Below, one piece after another: positions 48,590 to 59,331 of a stretch of 64,000 nt of DNA. Origin of the DNA: Magnolia sinica (lineage: Eukaryota > Streptophyta > Magnoliopsida > Magnoliales > Magnoliaceae); NCBI RefSeq assembly GCF_029962835.1, contig NC_080578.1, forward strand, positions 53,127,001 through 53,191,000, given 5' to 3'. Under the pieces are notes generated by a model, which saw only the letters and a list, made by a program, of their open reading frames with translations, did not search any database and was not told the origin of the DNA. Position 1 is the stretch's first letter. The number at the start of each line of letters is the position of its first letter. Position numbers and translations under genes: made by a program.

Positions 48590-49380
48590 GCTACCCCTTA
48601 AGCCCCTGTGACGTGGCCTCATTGAGATGTATTTGAGGCCCGTGGTTGGGCCACGTCATTATGTCTTTAAGGCCCAGGTGTAGGGCCCACTTGTTGTGTA
48701 TTTGAGGCCTATGTGGTGAGGCCCATGTGATGTATTTGAGGCCCAGGTGTAGGGTCCACTTATTATGTAATTGAGGCCTATGTGGTGAGGCCCATGTGAT
48801 GTATTTGAGGCCCAGGTGTAGGGCCCACTTGTTGTGTATTTGAGGTCTATGTGCTGAGGCCCATGTGATGTATTTGAGGCCCAGGTGCAGGGCTCACTTC
48901 TTGCGTATTTGAGGCATGTGTGGTGAGGCCCATGTGATTTATTTGAGGCCCAAGTACAGGGTCCACTTGTTGTGTATTTGAGGCTCATATGAAGGGGCCC
49001 ACCTGTTTATATTTTTGGCTCATGTGATGGGGCCCACCTGCTTGAATCTGAGGCCCATGGGCTATAATGTATTCGTCGCCTATGGGCAAGGCCCATTGTG
49101 ATATGTATTAGGCCCATGATGTGTGGCCCACTTGATATATTTAAGGCCCAAATACGTGGCCCATTTAATGTATATGAGACCCATTAATGTGGTCTACTTG
49201 ATGTATATGAGGCCCATTGGTGCGGCCCATTGATGTTGCCCAATCATTGTAATTAAGGCCCATAGGTTGTAGCCCGTGCGATGTTTCTAAGGCCCATGTG
49301 TAGGGCCCACCTGTTGTGTATGTAACCCTTGTATGAGGCCCATTCGATGTATATTAAGCCATTGTGTGAGGTCATAGGCC
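48590..49380 (+). repeat. GGCCCA tandem array in A 3' LTR
   Basis: Same unit as in the 5' copy (TTGAGGCCCAGGTGTAGGGC, CCACTTGTTGTGTATTTGAG), better preserved between 48660 and 48980. Confidence 0.88.
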
Positions 49381-49594
49381 CACAATACGTTTGGCCCTAT
49401 GTGGGCCACTTTATGAGAATAATGTTGGTTGAATGTCCACATTGATGGGCAGTGATGGTTAAATGTCCACATTGTGACACTTCCTTAGGCCTAGTTAAGC
49501 TCATTCTCATCATTCTCTAGTGGGTTAACCCAAACAAATGGGCCCCATTGATATTACTTGGACCATTATCAGCCATCTATCTATGGACCCCGCC

Positions 49595-49695
49595 TTGCGC
49601 CGATTTTGATTGTCGAGGCCGATTCCGATTATCGAGGCCGATTCCAATTACCGAGACCGATTGTCGAGGCCTATTATATAGGCCGATTATCGGTG
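49595..49695 (+). repeat. CGAGGCCGATT minisatellite, short copy
   Basis: About five units against roughly ten in the 5' LTR; F (30690-30715) and B (40005-40030) hold about one. Confidence 0.8.
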
Positions 49696-50955
49696 CCGGT
49701 TGTCAATACCGATTATGAGTATGTGACAACATAACATCATGTACATGCCCATATGCATCATCTGCATGTTTATTATGAGATGTGGTTGACCATTGTATAT
49801 GTCATTGGGCAAGTTGTTATAAGACTCCCTGATGGGCGGAGATTGTCTCACATGAGCGCACAGTATGCGCAGGATTGATACATGACTGGATTGTATGACT
49901 CATGCATCTTGCATTGTGTGTTGTGATTACTATACACCTTAATGACATCAGGGTCATAACCTCCACGGGCTTGTCGTGGATGGCTAGATGGGACATTGAA
50001 AATGTTTAGTTCGAGCATCTGGGCACTTTAGATGTCCATTAGTGAAAGTCCCGAAACCTCCATGGCTAGGAGACATCCCAACGTGTAGACCGAGTGGCCT
50101 CGTCTCCCACCGTGTCGTAGTCGGGAGGGTGTGTGGCCTTATCCGCCCGAGTGAGGGGCTATAAGCTAGAATGAGTTTGACCAGCTTCTAAATGGGTCCG
50201 CTATCGACAAGCCAAGTAGGCATTAATATACTACTAGCAGGTGGGTAGTGAGGTCTTTTCCACTCACAGGGCTGCGCGACCAGCTGGGGCAGTAGCCAGC
50301 TTGGAATGTACTAGACCCCAGTGATGATCCCAGAGATGTATAGTACCGATACATGGACTTGTTGAGTAGGAGTTGCATACTCATTCATTCATTCATTCAT
50401 TCATTATCCACTCGGGCTGCTAGTACTCAACTAATTGTTGTGTACCTTCACAATGGTAAGGATTTCAGTTAGGGCGCACGACTAACCTGAGATCAGGGGT
50501 TTAATACATTGAGTCCGGCTATTCAAATTTAGGTATGGGACTAGTTTGGATAGAAGTCCCTTGTGATGGACACCATAGCCTATGATGCTACGCACTATCA
50601 TCTCGACTTCACTCAGCTTAGTCATTTCATTCGCGCCGCATATTGCATTGTATGGGCAACATTTAGCATTTTAGGTTACTATGTTTTTGCATTTATATTG
50701 CTTAGATGATGTTGATGGTATTCGTGGCTCATCAGGATTTGCATATTGTATTACACACTCGGCATCTGATTTTTGGCTCATTATGATCTGCATTCCGTAC
50801 TCTGATATTGTATGACTCATGGACTTACCAATATGTTTCCGCTTACTCTGACATCGTATGATTCATGATCTTGCTAGTATTTCTAATAATGTATGAATAT
50901 GGTGTTGTATTTATGTGTCTGGCACTTATCTTACGCGCACACTTTCACCACCCTC

Positions 50956-50974
50956 TAAGCTTTCTATAAGCTTA
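50956..50974 (+). promoter_or_regulatory. LTR hairpin in A 3' LTR
   Basis: Perfect TAAGCTT-TCTAT-AAGCTTA, about 350 bp before the LTR end. Confidence 0.6.
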
Positions 50975-51325
50975 TACACGATAGATGCATGCAGGTGGCA
51001 TTAGGTCGCAGCAGCGTTGAGCTTAGAGCGTGTAACTGTTCTCTGGAGCTTTGATTTTGATATATGTATCTCCCTTTCAGCATTGCATTTAAATGCTTAT
51101 ATTAGTGGATATATGATGATGATGTTGCCTTTGTAATTTGGGTAAACTTATAGTAATGCTTATTACGAGTTAAATGTACGTTGAAAAATTCTCCTTGTAT
51201 GATCCCAGGATCGGAATATGGCGTATGCGCACTGGGAGCCAAAAATAGGGTACTACGGATGTTGTTGGCACTGGATTCGGCGATTGAGAATTTTATGAGC
51301 CCAGTTTTTGGGTTTGGGGCTGACA

Positions 51326-51330
51326 ATTAT
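51326..51330 (+). other. Target-site duplication of element A, right copy
   Basis: ATTAT, identical to 31058-31062. Confidence 0.9.
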
Positions 51331-51795
51331 AGTACTATGAAGGATGCTCCAATGCCTAGACCGAGTGGATGTATGAGTGCGTGAGGGCCGAATACCAGGA
51401 GGCCGCGTATCCCACTGTATCACGGTCATTTGGAAGGGGGTGTGGCCTTACCTGCCTGAGGGTAGGGGGTAATTATTAGGCTGAGTCTGATTAGCTTGTA
51501 AATGAGTCTGATACCGACGTGCCGGGTAGATATTGGTAGACTTTTAGTCAGGTAGGTAGTGAGGTCTCTTTTGCTTTCATGGTTGTGCGTCTAATGTGGG
51601 GCGGCAATCTGGTGTATAGTGTATTAGACCCCGGTGATTATCCAGAGAGAACTATATTGATATATGATGCTCCATAGATGAACTGGATTGATATGTGGAT
51701 TGGTATGCTATGCTTGAGCTGCATCTTACACATAACATTGGGTATATAGGACTTCCATCGCATAGCCTTGGTGTAGTTGATAGCATTCATGATAC
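51331..51795 (+). repeat. LTR F, right segment
   Basis: Continues F after element A (AGTACTATGAAGGATGCTCC, then CTAGACCGAGTGGATGTATG) up to AGCATTCATGATAC. There the orientation flips to a minus-strand LTR. F's own 3' end, including its hairpin and terminal block, is missing. Confidence 0.75.
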
Positions 51796-54165
51796 CATCC
51801 GACGCCAACAGCCTCCGTAGTTCCCCATTCTCAGCTCCCGGCACCCATGTACCAGGTTCCGATCCTAGGATCCTATAAGGAGGATTTTTCAACATAAGTT
51901 CATTTCGTAACAAGCATAACCACGAGTATAACCCACAAACAATAAGTAGAACACCATCATAAAATCCACTATGATAAAAAAACTTAAGTACGAAGTGAAA
52001 AAGGAAATACAATGATAATAACAAAAACTCTGAAAGCTTTGTGGCACACTCCTACTCCTGTTCAGCTATGGCCTAACGTCACCTGCACGCACTAATCGTG
52101 CATAAGCTTATATAAAGCTTAGAGGGTGGTGAAAGTGTGTGCGCAAGGAAGCAATACAAGTATACAATATCAGAGTAATATGGAAACATGCTGATGAGTT
52201 CATGAATGCTAACAGCCAAACCAAGGCTACGCAATGCAAGGCATGAATGTTATCTGTCATACCAAGGCTATGCAATGCAAGGCATGAATGCTATCTGTCA
52301 TACCAAGGCTATAGGATGCAAGGCATGAATGCTATTGGCCACACCAAGGCTATACAAAGTAAGGCCTACATAGCCAATGTCATGTGTAAGGTGCAGCTCA
52401 AGCATACCAATACACATATTAATCCAGCTCATCTTTGGAGTATCATATATCAGTACAATTCTATCTCTGGATAATCACCGAGGTCTAATACACTATACAC
52501 CAAATTGCCGCCCCATACTGGACGCACAACCATGCAAGTGGAAGAGACTTCACTACCTACCTGACTAGCAGTCTACCAATATCTATCTCGCACGTCGTTA
52601 GTGGACCCATTTATGAGGTGGTCATACTCTACCTACCAATAACCTCCTTCTCTTCGGGCAGGTAAGGTCACAGCCCCTTCCAATGGACCACGACACAGTG
52701 GGAGATGCGGCCTCCTGATATTCGGCCCTCATACGCTCATACATCTACTCGGTTTAGGCATTAGAGCATCCTGAATGGTACCATAAGGGTTTGGGGACTT
52801 TCACCCTAGACATCTATAGCGCCCCTGTGCTTAACAAGTATTTTCAGTATCCAATCTTGCCATCTATGCCATACCTATGGAGGCTATAGCCCTGATGTCA
52901 CTAGGGCATACAGTAATCACAACATACAATGTAAGATGCAGGAGTCACAGAATCCAGTCATGCATCAATCCTACGCTTACCATACACTTATGTGGGACAA
53001 CTCCACCTATCAAGAAGTCCCAGAAACATCCTGCCCAATAGCATATGCAATGGTCAACCACATCTCATAATAAGCATGCAGATGATGCGCATGGGCATGT
53101 ATCATGAAGCTATACTAAGCATGTTCGTAATCGGTATCGATAGTCGGCTTATATACAAGGCAGGGTCCATAGATGGATAGCAAATCCATAACATGAGGGT
53201 CAGTCCTCAACTATGGATATACCAAATCTGATAACACAGATCGTTCTGTCTACTATGATGATGAACTCTCCTCATATCAAGGGGCATAGGTGGCCTACCT
53301 ATAATCCTAAGTATCCGGAATGGGCTTCCTTCTCCATACTATCGTATAGCCCACTAGATGCCCTAGGGGGCCCAAATAAGTCCTAGGTAGACTCCAAGAT
53401 TAAAATAATAGTACTAGTAACCAATGGGGGCCCAACATCTTGGGTTAGCCCAATATGAGTAGATGGATCATGCAAATATCAATGGGGCCCAATGGTTTGG
53501 GTCCACCCACTTAGAGAAGGATGAGAATGGGCCTAACAAAGGCCTAAGGGAAGGTCACAATGTGGACATTTAACCATCATTGCCCATTCAATGTGGACAT
53601 TCAACCAACATTACCCTCAAGGAGTGGCCCACATAAAGTCAAACATATAGTGGGGCCCATGGCCTCACACAAGGGCCTCATGTACAACATAATGGGCCTC
53701 ACATAAGGACCTCATATAGAACATAATGAGCCTCAAAAAAGAGCTTAATGAAACAGCCCATAGCCCTCATAATGGCTAAAAATAAAATGGACTTCACACA
53801 TATCATCTCATACATCAATATTTGGCCTCTTGGGTCAGCCCATATCTCACACACATCAAGAGGAGCTACATGGGGCAGCCCAAAGCCTAGAAAAATGTTA
53901 AGGTAGGCTATGTCTAGCATATCCAACATGATGGGCCTCTTTTGGAGCCCATAGGCTCCAAAAATATACCTGGGCCAAGTGTACAATATACCCCATATAG
54001 TGGTTTACAAATCAACCCATGTAGTTCACCATAATGGATGGATAATATCTCACCATGGAAATTCTAATGTTGGATATTCAGCCCATCTGGCCCATTAAAC
54101 ATCAAGAAAATGTGGGCAATCTGGCCCTTATACGATTAAGTGAAAGGTGGGCTTAACAAGGCATT
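51796..54165 (-). repeat. Minus-strand LTR fragment G, inverted against F
   Basis: It begins inside the LTR's terminal block (GACGCCAACAGCCTCCGTAG), missing the first 50 bases or so. It carries the hairpin (52103-52121), a short tandem repeat around AAGGCTATGCAATGCAAGGC (52225-52335), the reversed GATTATGAGT block and the reversed GGCCCA section (53480-54120). The part 53760-54060 is the reverse complement of F's 29820-30110. Cut off at about 54165, where plus-strand F-like sequence resumes. Confidence 0.75.
52103..52121 (-). promoter_or_regulatory. LTR hairpin in fragment G
   Basis: Perfect TAAGCTT-ATATA-AAGCTTA. Confidence 0.55.
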
Positions 54166-54739
54166 AGGGCTGTAGCCTCCGCAGATATGGCGTAGATGGC
54201 AGGATTAGATACCAAAAATACTTGTTAAGCATGGGGGCATGATAGATGTCCTAGGGTAAAGGTCCCTAGACCCTTATGGTACCATGTAAGATACTCCAAT
54301 GCCTAGACCGAGTGGATGCAGGAGCACATGAGAGCTGAATACCAGGAGGACGCGTCTCCCTTTGTATCACGGTCAGTTGGAAAGGGGGTGTGGCCTTACC
54401 CGCCCGATGGTAGGGGCAATTGCTAGGCCGACTCTGACTAGCTCTAACTAGCTCGTAAATGAGTCCACTACTGAGGTGTCAAGTAGATATTAGTAGACTG
54501 CTAGTTAGGTGGGTAGTGAGGTGTCTTCCACTTACATGATTGTACGTCTAATGTGGGGCAAAAATCTGGTTTATAATGTACTAGACCCTGGTGATTATTC
54601 TGAGAGAACTGTACTAATATATGATGCTCCAGAGATGAGCTAGATTGATATGTGGATTGGTATGCTTGAGCTGCATCTTACACATGACATTGGCTGCATT
54701 GCATGGCCTTGGTGTGTTCGATAGCATTCATGATAGCAT
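54166..54739 (+). repeat. Plus-strand F-like LTR fragment
   Basis: Matches 30950-31060 joined to 51331-51795 (GGGCTGTAGCCTCCGCAGAT, then CTAGACCGAGTGGATGCAGG, then GATAGCATTCATGATAGCAT). It ends directly against a minus-strand primer site. With the next feature it repeats the plus/minus junction seen at 51795. Confidence 0.7.
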
Positions 54740-54750
54740 CTCTGATACCA
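54740..54750 (-). other. Primer binding site, minus strand
   Basis: TGGTATCAGAG on the minus strand, five bases from the LTR end at 54756. The interior it should lead into is gone. Confidence 0.75.
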
Positions 54751-54755
54751 ACTCC

Positions 54756-55040
54756 TGTCACACCCTAAACTTAGAAACTGGGCTCACAAAATTTCCAATT
54801 GTTGAATCCAGCGCCGACAGCCTCTATAGTTCCCCATTCTCAACTTTCAGCACCCATATACCAGGTTTCGATCCTGGGATCCTACAAGGAGGATTTTTCA
54901 ACATAAGTTCATTTTATAACAAGCATAACCCACAAACAATAACTAGAACACCTTCACAAAATCCACTATGATGAAAAAACTTAAGTACAAACCGAAAAAG
55001 GAAATACAGTGATAATAACAAAAACTCCAGAAGCTCTACA
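54756..55040 (-). repeat. Truncated LTR end next to J's gag
   Basis: TGTCACACCCTAAACTTAG begins a 285-bp copy of the LTR terminal block. It breaks off at AAGCTCTACAGG and joins gag sequence, so a deletion removed the rest of the LTR. Closely resembles 51796-52045. Confidence 0.75.
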
Positions 55041-56275
55041 GGTCCTGCTGAGTAGTAAAGAACCAAGCTTGAGCTGGCTGGGGTGGTGCCTGTACCCTAA
55101 GAGGTCCCTACTGCCGTTGCGGTAGCCAATACTGTTGTTTAGCCTGCGGCTGGGGCCTTTATAACAGAGGTGGTTGCGGTCGCTACTGCTGCTATTGAGG
55201 CTATTAAGGTGCTCTCAGCTGCCACTGCTGCTGAGGGCGGGGGCACTCCTGTATCGGTGTCCAACTCCATCGCACCCAAAACCAGTCCTTGCGAACGACC
55301 TCTGAGTGGCGTTGGAGGTGTCGATGGTGCTTGGCGGGTAACGCGCCCTTGCTACTATTGGAAGCCATCAGAGGGGCCTGCCTCTTCTGGTCTCTCCTCC
55401 GATCGCGATCGCACTACGTACTGGCCCGGTCAGCCTTATAAATCTGGGCCCTTCGTACTACCTCCTCGAAAGTCGAGAGCTCGTGCCCAACAACTCGGCC
55501 TCGGAGATAGTAACGTAAGCCGTTCTCGAAACAGCAGGCCTTCTACCCCTCATTGTCAACCAAATACGTGCACAAACCTCGATAACACCACGAAATGGGT
55601 CACGTACTGAGCCACAGACATGTCTCCCTGTACCAGGGTCTCAAACTCTAATGCTCGCTGCCGTCAAATGTGGTCGGGGAAGTACTACTGGTCAAATTGG
55701 TCGATGAAATCCTCCTATGTCCAAACGAAGTCAGGCCCTGCAACACGAGCAATGGAGGTCCACTAGTGTTCAGCCTCACCCTCAAGAATATACATGGCCA
55801 AAGGGACCCGCTGCTGGTTCGTACATCTCATGGTCTCAAACATCTTATCCACTCGGGAGCGCCATCTCTCTAGTGCAGTTGGATCAGGCTCTCCCTGTAA
55901 TCGTGGGGGATCGAACCGAAGGAAGTCTCTCAATAAGGCGCTCTCGCTCTCTTACTCTGCCTGCTCCGAGATCTCAGTGGAGCTCCTGCCCTGCCCCTAG
56001 AGGGAAGCTATCATAGCCTGGAGTATCTACCGCAACTGATCGACACCAACGGGCACGATAGGGGTTACGCTGGTCTCAAACGAAGGTGCTTGATTTGTAG
56101 GGGTCTTGGGTGGGGGGAACAGGAAATGTGGGAGGCAGAATAAGAACCTTGGGCAGAGGAACAAGATCCTCAAGTGGTGGAGCGAGGGCCACTCGGGTCT
56201 CTTGGGTCACTCGGGCGCCTCGGGTACCTCAGGTACTTCGTGTGCCTTATCTAGGTGGTATAGTCTACAGAAATA
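55041..56275 (-). pseudogene. gag: Element J gag (broken, start codon lost)
   Basis: Minus-strand gag related to those of A and D. The expected start near 56260 reads ATA-CCA-CCT-AGA-TAA: the ATG has become ATA and a stop follows at codon five. Recognisable parts: ILQAMIASL-like helix, RWRSRVDKMFETMRCTNQQR, then VWT-EDFIDQFDQ (TAG where Gln stands in relatives) YFP, ALEFETLVQGDMSV and FLVDNEG-like segments. The zinc-knuckle site near 55275-55320 has lost its first Cys. The Gln-rich tail ends in WFFTTQQDL at the junction with LTR sequence (55041). Protease and pol are absent. Confidence 0.82.
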
Positions 56276-56412
56276 GTAAATGTGTCTATCAGCCTTAAGA
56301 ACCCACGAAGGCTCAAACATTAGGGAACCAAACCAAAGATTATGCATTCAGGACCTCATCGTCCTAAGCTCACATTAGATATGTAATGTTGTCCTGAGTT
56401 ATTCCCAAGTTA

Positions 56413-56425
56413 TGTTCTGATACCA
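56413..56425 (-). other. Primer binding site of element J
   Basis: TGGTATCAGAAC on the minus strand, five bases from the 5' LTR end at 56431. Confidence 0.85.
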
Positions 56426-56741
56426 ACTCTTGTCACGCCCCAAACTCAAGAATCGGGCTCACAAAATTTTCGATCACCGAATCTAGTGCCGACAGCCTCC
56501 ATAGTACCTCATTCTCAACTCCCGACACCCATATACGTGGTTCTGATCATGGAATCCTACAAGGAGGATTTCCAATATAAAATCATAAAAGAATTCACTA
56601 AGATAAAAAAAACTTTAGATACAATGAATATAAAAGGGAAATACAATGATAACAAAAAGCCTATGGAAGCTCAGTTGCACACTCCTGTTCCTTCTCAACT
56701 ACGACTGTGTCCTGGCATCACCTAGATGCATCTATCATGCA

Positions 56742-56760
56742 TAAGCTTATAAAAAGCTTA
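56742..56760 (-). promoter_or_regulatory. LTR hairpin in J 5' LTR
   Basis: Perfect TAAGCTT-ATAAA-AAGCTTA. Confidence 0.55.
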
Positions 56761-57260
56761 GAGGGTAGTGAAAGTGTGTGCGCAAGGTAGAAATGCAAGA
56801 ATGTAATATCAGAGTAATGTGGAAGCATGCTAGTAAGTTCATGAATGCTAATAGCCGTACCAAGGATATGCGATATAAGACATGAATGCTATCAGCCATA
56901 CCAATGCCATGCGATGCAAGGCATGAATACTATCAACCATACGAAGGTCATGCGATGCAAGGCCTACATAGCTAATGTCATGTGCAACATGCAGCTCGAG
57001 TATACCAATCATTATATCAATCTAGCTCATCTCTGGAGCATCATATATCAGTACGGTTCTCTCTTGATAATCACTGGGGTCTAGTACACTATAGACTAGA
57101 TTGTCGCCCCACACTGGATGCATAACCATGTAAGCGGAAGAGACCTCACTACCCTCCTAACTAGTAGTCTACCAATATCTACCCGACATGTCGGTAGCGG
57201 ACCCATTTACGAGCTTATCAGACTCAACCTAGCAATTGCCCCCTGCCCTCAGGCGGGTAA

Positions 57261-57265
57261 GGACA
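57261..57265 (-). other. Target-site duplication of K, left copy
   Basis: GGACA; identical bases at 61337-61341. Confidence 0.9.
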
Positions 57266-57626
57266 TGTCACGCCCCAAACTCGGAAACCGGGCTCACAAA
57301 ATTTCCGATCGCCGAATCTGGCGCCGACAGCCTCCGTAGAACCCCATTCTCGGCTCCCAGCGCTCATTCGCCAGGTTCCGATCCTGGGATGCTACAAGGA
57401 GGATTTTCAACATCAGTTTGATTCGTAATAAGCATAACCAAAGGCATAACCCACAAACAACAACCAAAAACTCCATCACATTTTCACTATAATCAAAACT
57501 TTACAGGTACAATGAGCATAAGGGAAATACAATGAAGATAGACCAAAACTCCAAAAGAAGATCAGCCACGCGTCCAAGCCTCAGCGCTGCTGCGATCCAA
57601 CGTCACCTGCACGCAACGGTCGTGCA

Positions 57627-57645
57627 TAAGCTTATAGAAAGCTTA
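57627..57645 (-). promoter_or_regulatory. LTR hairpin in K
   Basis: Perfect TAAGCTT-ATAGA-AAGCTTA. Confidence 0.6.
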
Positions 57646-58689
57646 GAGGGTGGTGAAAGTGTATGCTCAAGGTGATAATGTAGTCATGCAGTATCAGAGT
57701 AATGCGGAAAATGCTAATGAATGCTAAGAATCCCATTAGCCGTACCAAGGCCATGCGGTGCAAAGAATGATGTCGGCCATACCAAGGCCATGCAATGCAA
57801 AATGCAAGTCAAGCATACAAATCCTCATCTAAGTCCACATGTCAATACGGCTCAAATCTGGAATATCCGGAGTCTAGTACACTCCAAGCCGGATTGCCGC
57901 CCCATCGCGCGCAATAAGGTGAGTGGAAAAGACCTCACTATCCCTTGCCAATATCGGGCTCGGCTCGTCAATAGCGGACCCATTCCTCGAGCTGGTCAGA
58001 CTCGCCTAGCATTGCCCCCTACTCTCGGGCGGGTAAGGCCGCACCCCCTTCCAACCGACCACGACACGGTGGAAAGCGCAACCGTCTGGTACGGCACTCC
58101 CGCTCATGCACCCACTCGGCTAGACGTTGGAGCAACCTCCGGTACCATAAGGGTTTAGGGACTTTCACCCGGATATCTATCGCACCCCATGTAGAACAAG
58201 ATTTCCAGGTATCCAATCCCGCCAACCACGATACGCCTGTGAGGCCATGACCCGATGTCGCTAGGGCGTACGATAACTATACCACACAATGCGAATGCAT
58301 GAATCACACTATTCGGTCATGCAGAGAAATCCTGCGCATATCGTGCGCTCATGTAGGGCAACACCCCCCTGTACGGGAGCCCCTAAACAATCTGCCCGAA
58401 GGCCATGCTATGATCAGTCATTTCTCATATCAAGCATACGTATGATGCATATGATCATGAATCATGGAATTAAATATGTTATATGGGGTGGATGATGTTC
58501 ATAATGAAGATGGGCCTAGACGGCCTACACACTACACATATGGGAAGATGGGCCTAGACGGCCTACACACTACACATATGGGCCTAACAGTGGACCCAAG
58601 GGAAAGTCATAATGCGGACATTTAACCACACTACACTTACAATGTGGACGTCAAACCAACATTGCTCCCAAGGCACGACCGTCGAAAAA

Positions 58690-59170
58690 TATCAGTTCAT
58701 AAGCTATTTTGGGATCATACATTGCAATGGACCTTAGGTACATCCATTGGGCCCTTAATTACATCAAATTAGCCAAGTCACATGGGCCTTATATTCATTA
58801 AGTGAGCCACACCAATGGGCCTTATGTACATTGCAATGGGCTATAACCCGGGGGCTTCAGAACATATCAAATAGGCCTAAGCTTATGGGCCTTACACGTG
58901 TCAAATGGGCCTCGACAGTTGGGCTCTATATGTACATCAAATGGGTCTACTCACCTGGGCCTTATATGTATCAAATGGGCCTCACCAATTGGGCCCCATG
59001 TGCACATCAAATGGGCCTCAACTCATTGGCCCCATTACATCAAATGGGCCTCGACCCATGGGCCCCTAATACATTGAATGGGCCTCGACCCATGGGCCTT
59101 TTATATACATCAAAGTGGGCCTCAACCATGGGTCACAAGTACTGAGGTGGGCCTCAATCACGGGCCTCAA
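58690..59170 (-). repeat. GGCCCA tandem section in K
   Basis: Units of about 35-38 bp built from ACATCAAATGGGCCTCAACC and CATGGGCCTTATATG words, the minus-strand counterpart of the arrays in A. Confidence 0.8.
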
Positions 59171-59267
59171 CATTAGTAAAAAAAAATATACATATAATAT
59201 AGTATATAATATGTATATAGTATATAATATATATACATAATACATGTATATAATATTATATGAAATA

Positions 59268-59271
<4 letters not shown>

Positions 59272-59331
<60 letters not shown>
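59272..59331. repeat. (TA)n-(CA)n compound microsatellite
   Basis: About 22 TA units followed by about 7 CA units, set in AT-rich sequence from 59180. Confidence 0.95.

Larger units (their letters stand above)
31063..51325 (+). mobile_element. Element A: giant-LTR, gag-only Ty3/gypsy retrotransposon containing nested element B
   Basis: Bounded by a perfect 5-bp duplication, ATTAT. The 5' LTR is 31063-33284 joined to 41690-44763 (about 5.3 kb once B is removed); the interior is 44764-46307; the 3' LTR is 46308-51325 (5018 bp). The primer site (44769-44780) and polypurine tract (46294-46307) are both in place. The interior holds a decayed gag and nothing recognisable of pol, so A is non-autonomous and would need a partner's protease, RT and integrase. 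More than 85% of the element (without B) is LTR. It sits inside LTR F. Confidence 0.93.
46308..51325 (+). repeat. A 3' LTR, uninterrupted, 5.0 kb
   Basis: Starts TGTAAGACCCATATCCTAGC and ends GTTTGGGGCTGACA. It serves as the template for reading the split 5' LTR. Order of modules: leader, GTGGGNCCCACC modules (47150-48480), GGCCCA array (48590-49380), paired TGGTTRAATGTCCACATT motif (49426-49473), minisatellite (49595-49695), CATTCATT run (50384-50403), hairpin (50956-50974), terminal block. The 5' LTR is slightly longer because of array and minisatellite expansion. Confidence 0.93.
56431..57265 (-). repeat. J 5' LTR, terminal segment (split by K)
   Basis: Starts TGTCACGCCCCAAACTCAAG and contains the hairpin (56742-56760) and the block shared with all related LTRs. 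It is interrupted at GGGTAAGGACA by solo LTR K and resumes at 61342 with CACCCCCTTCCAACCG. Confidence 0.88.
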
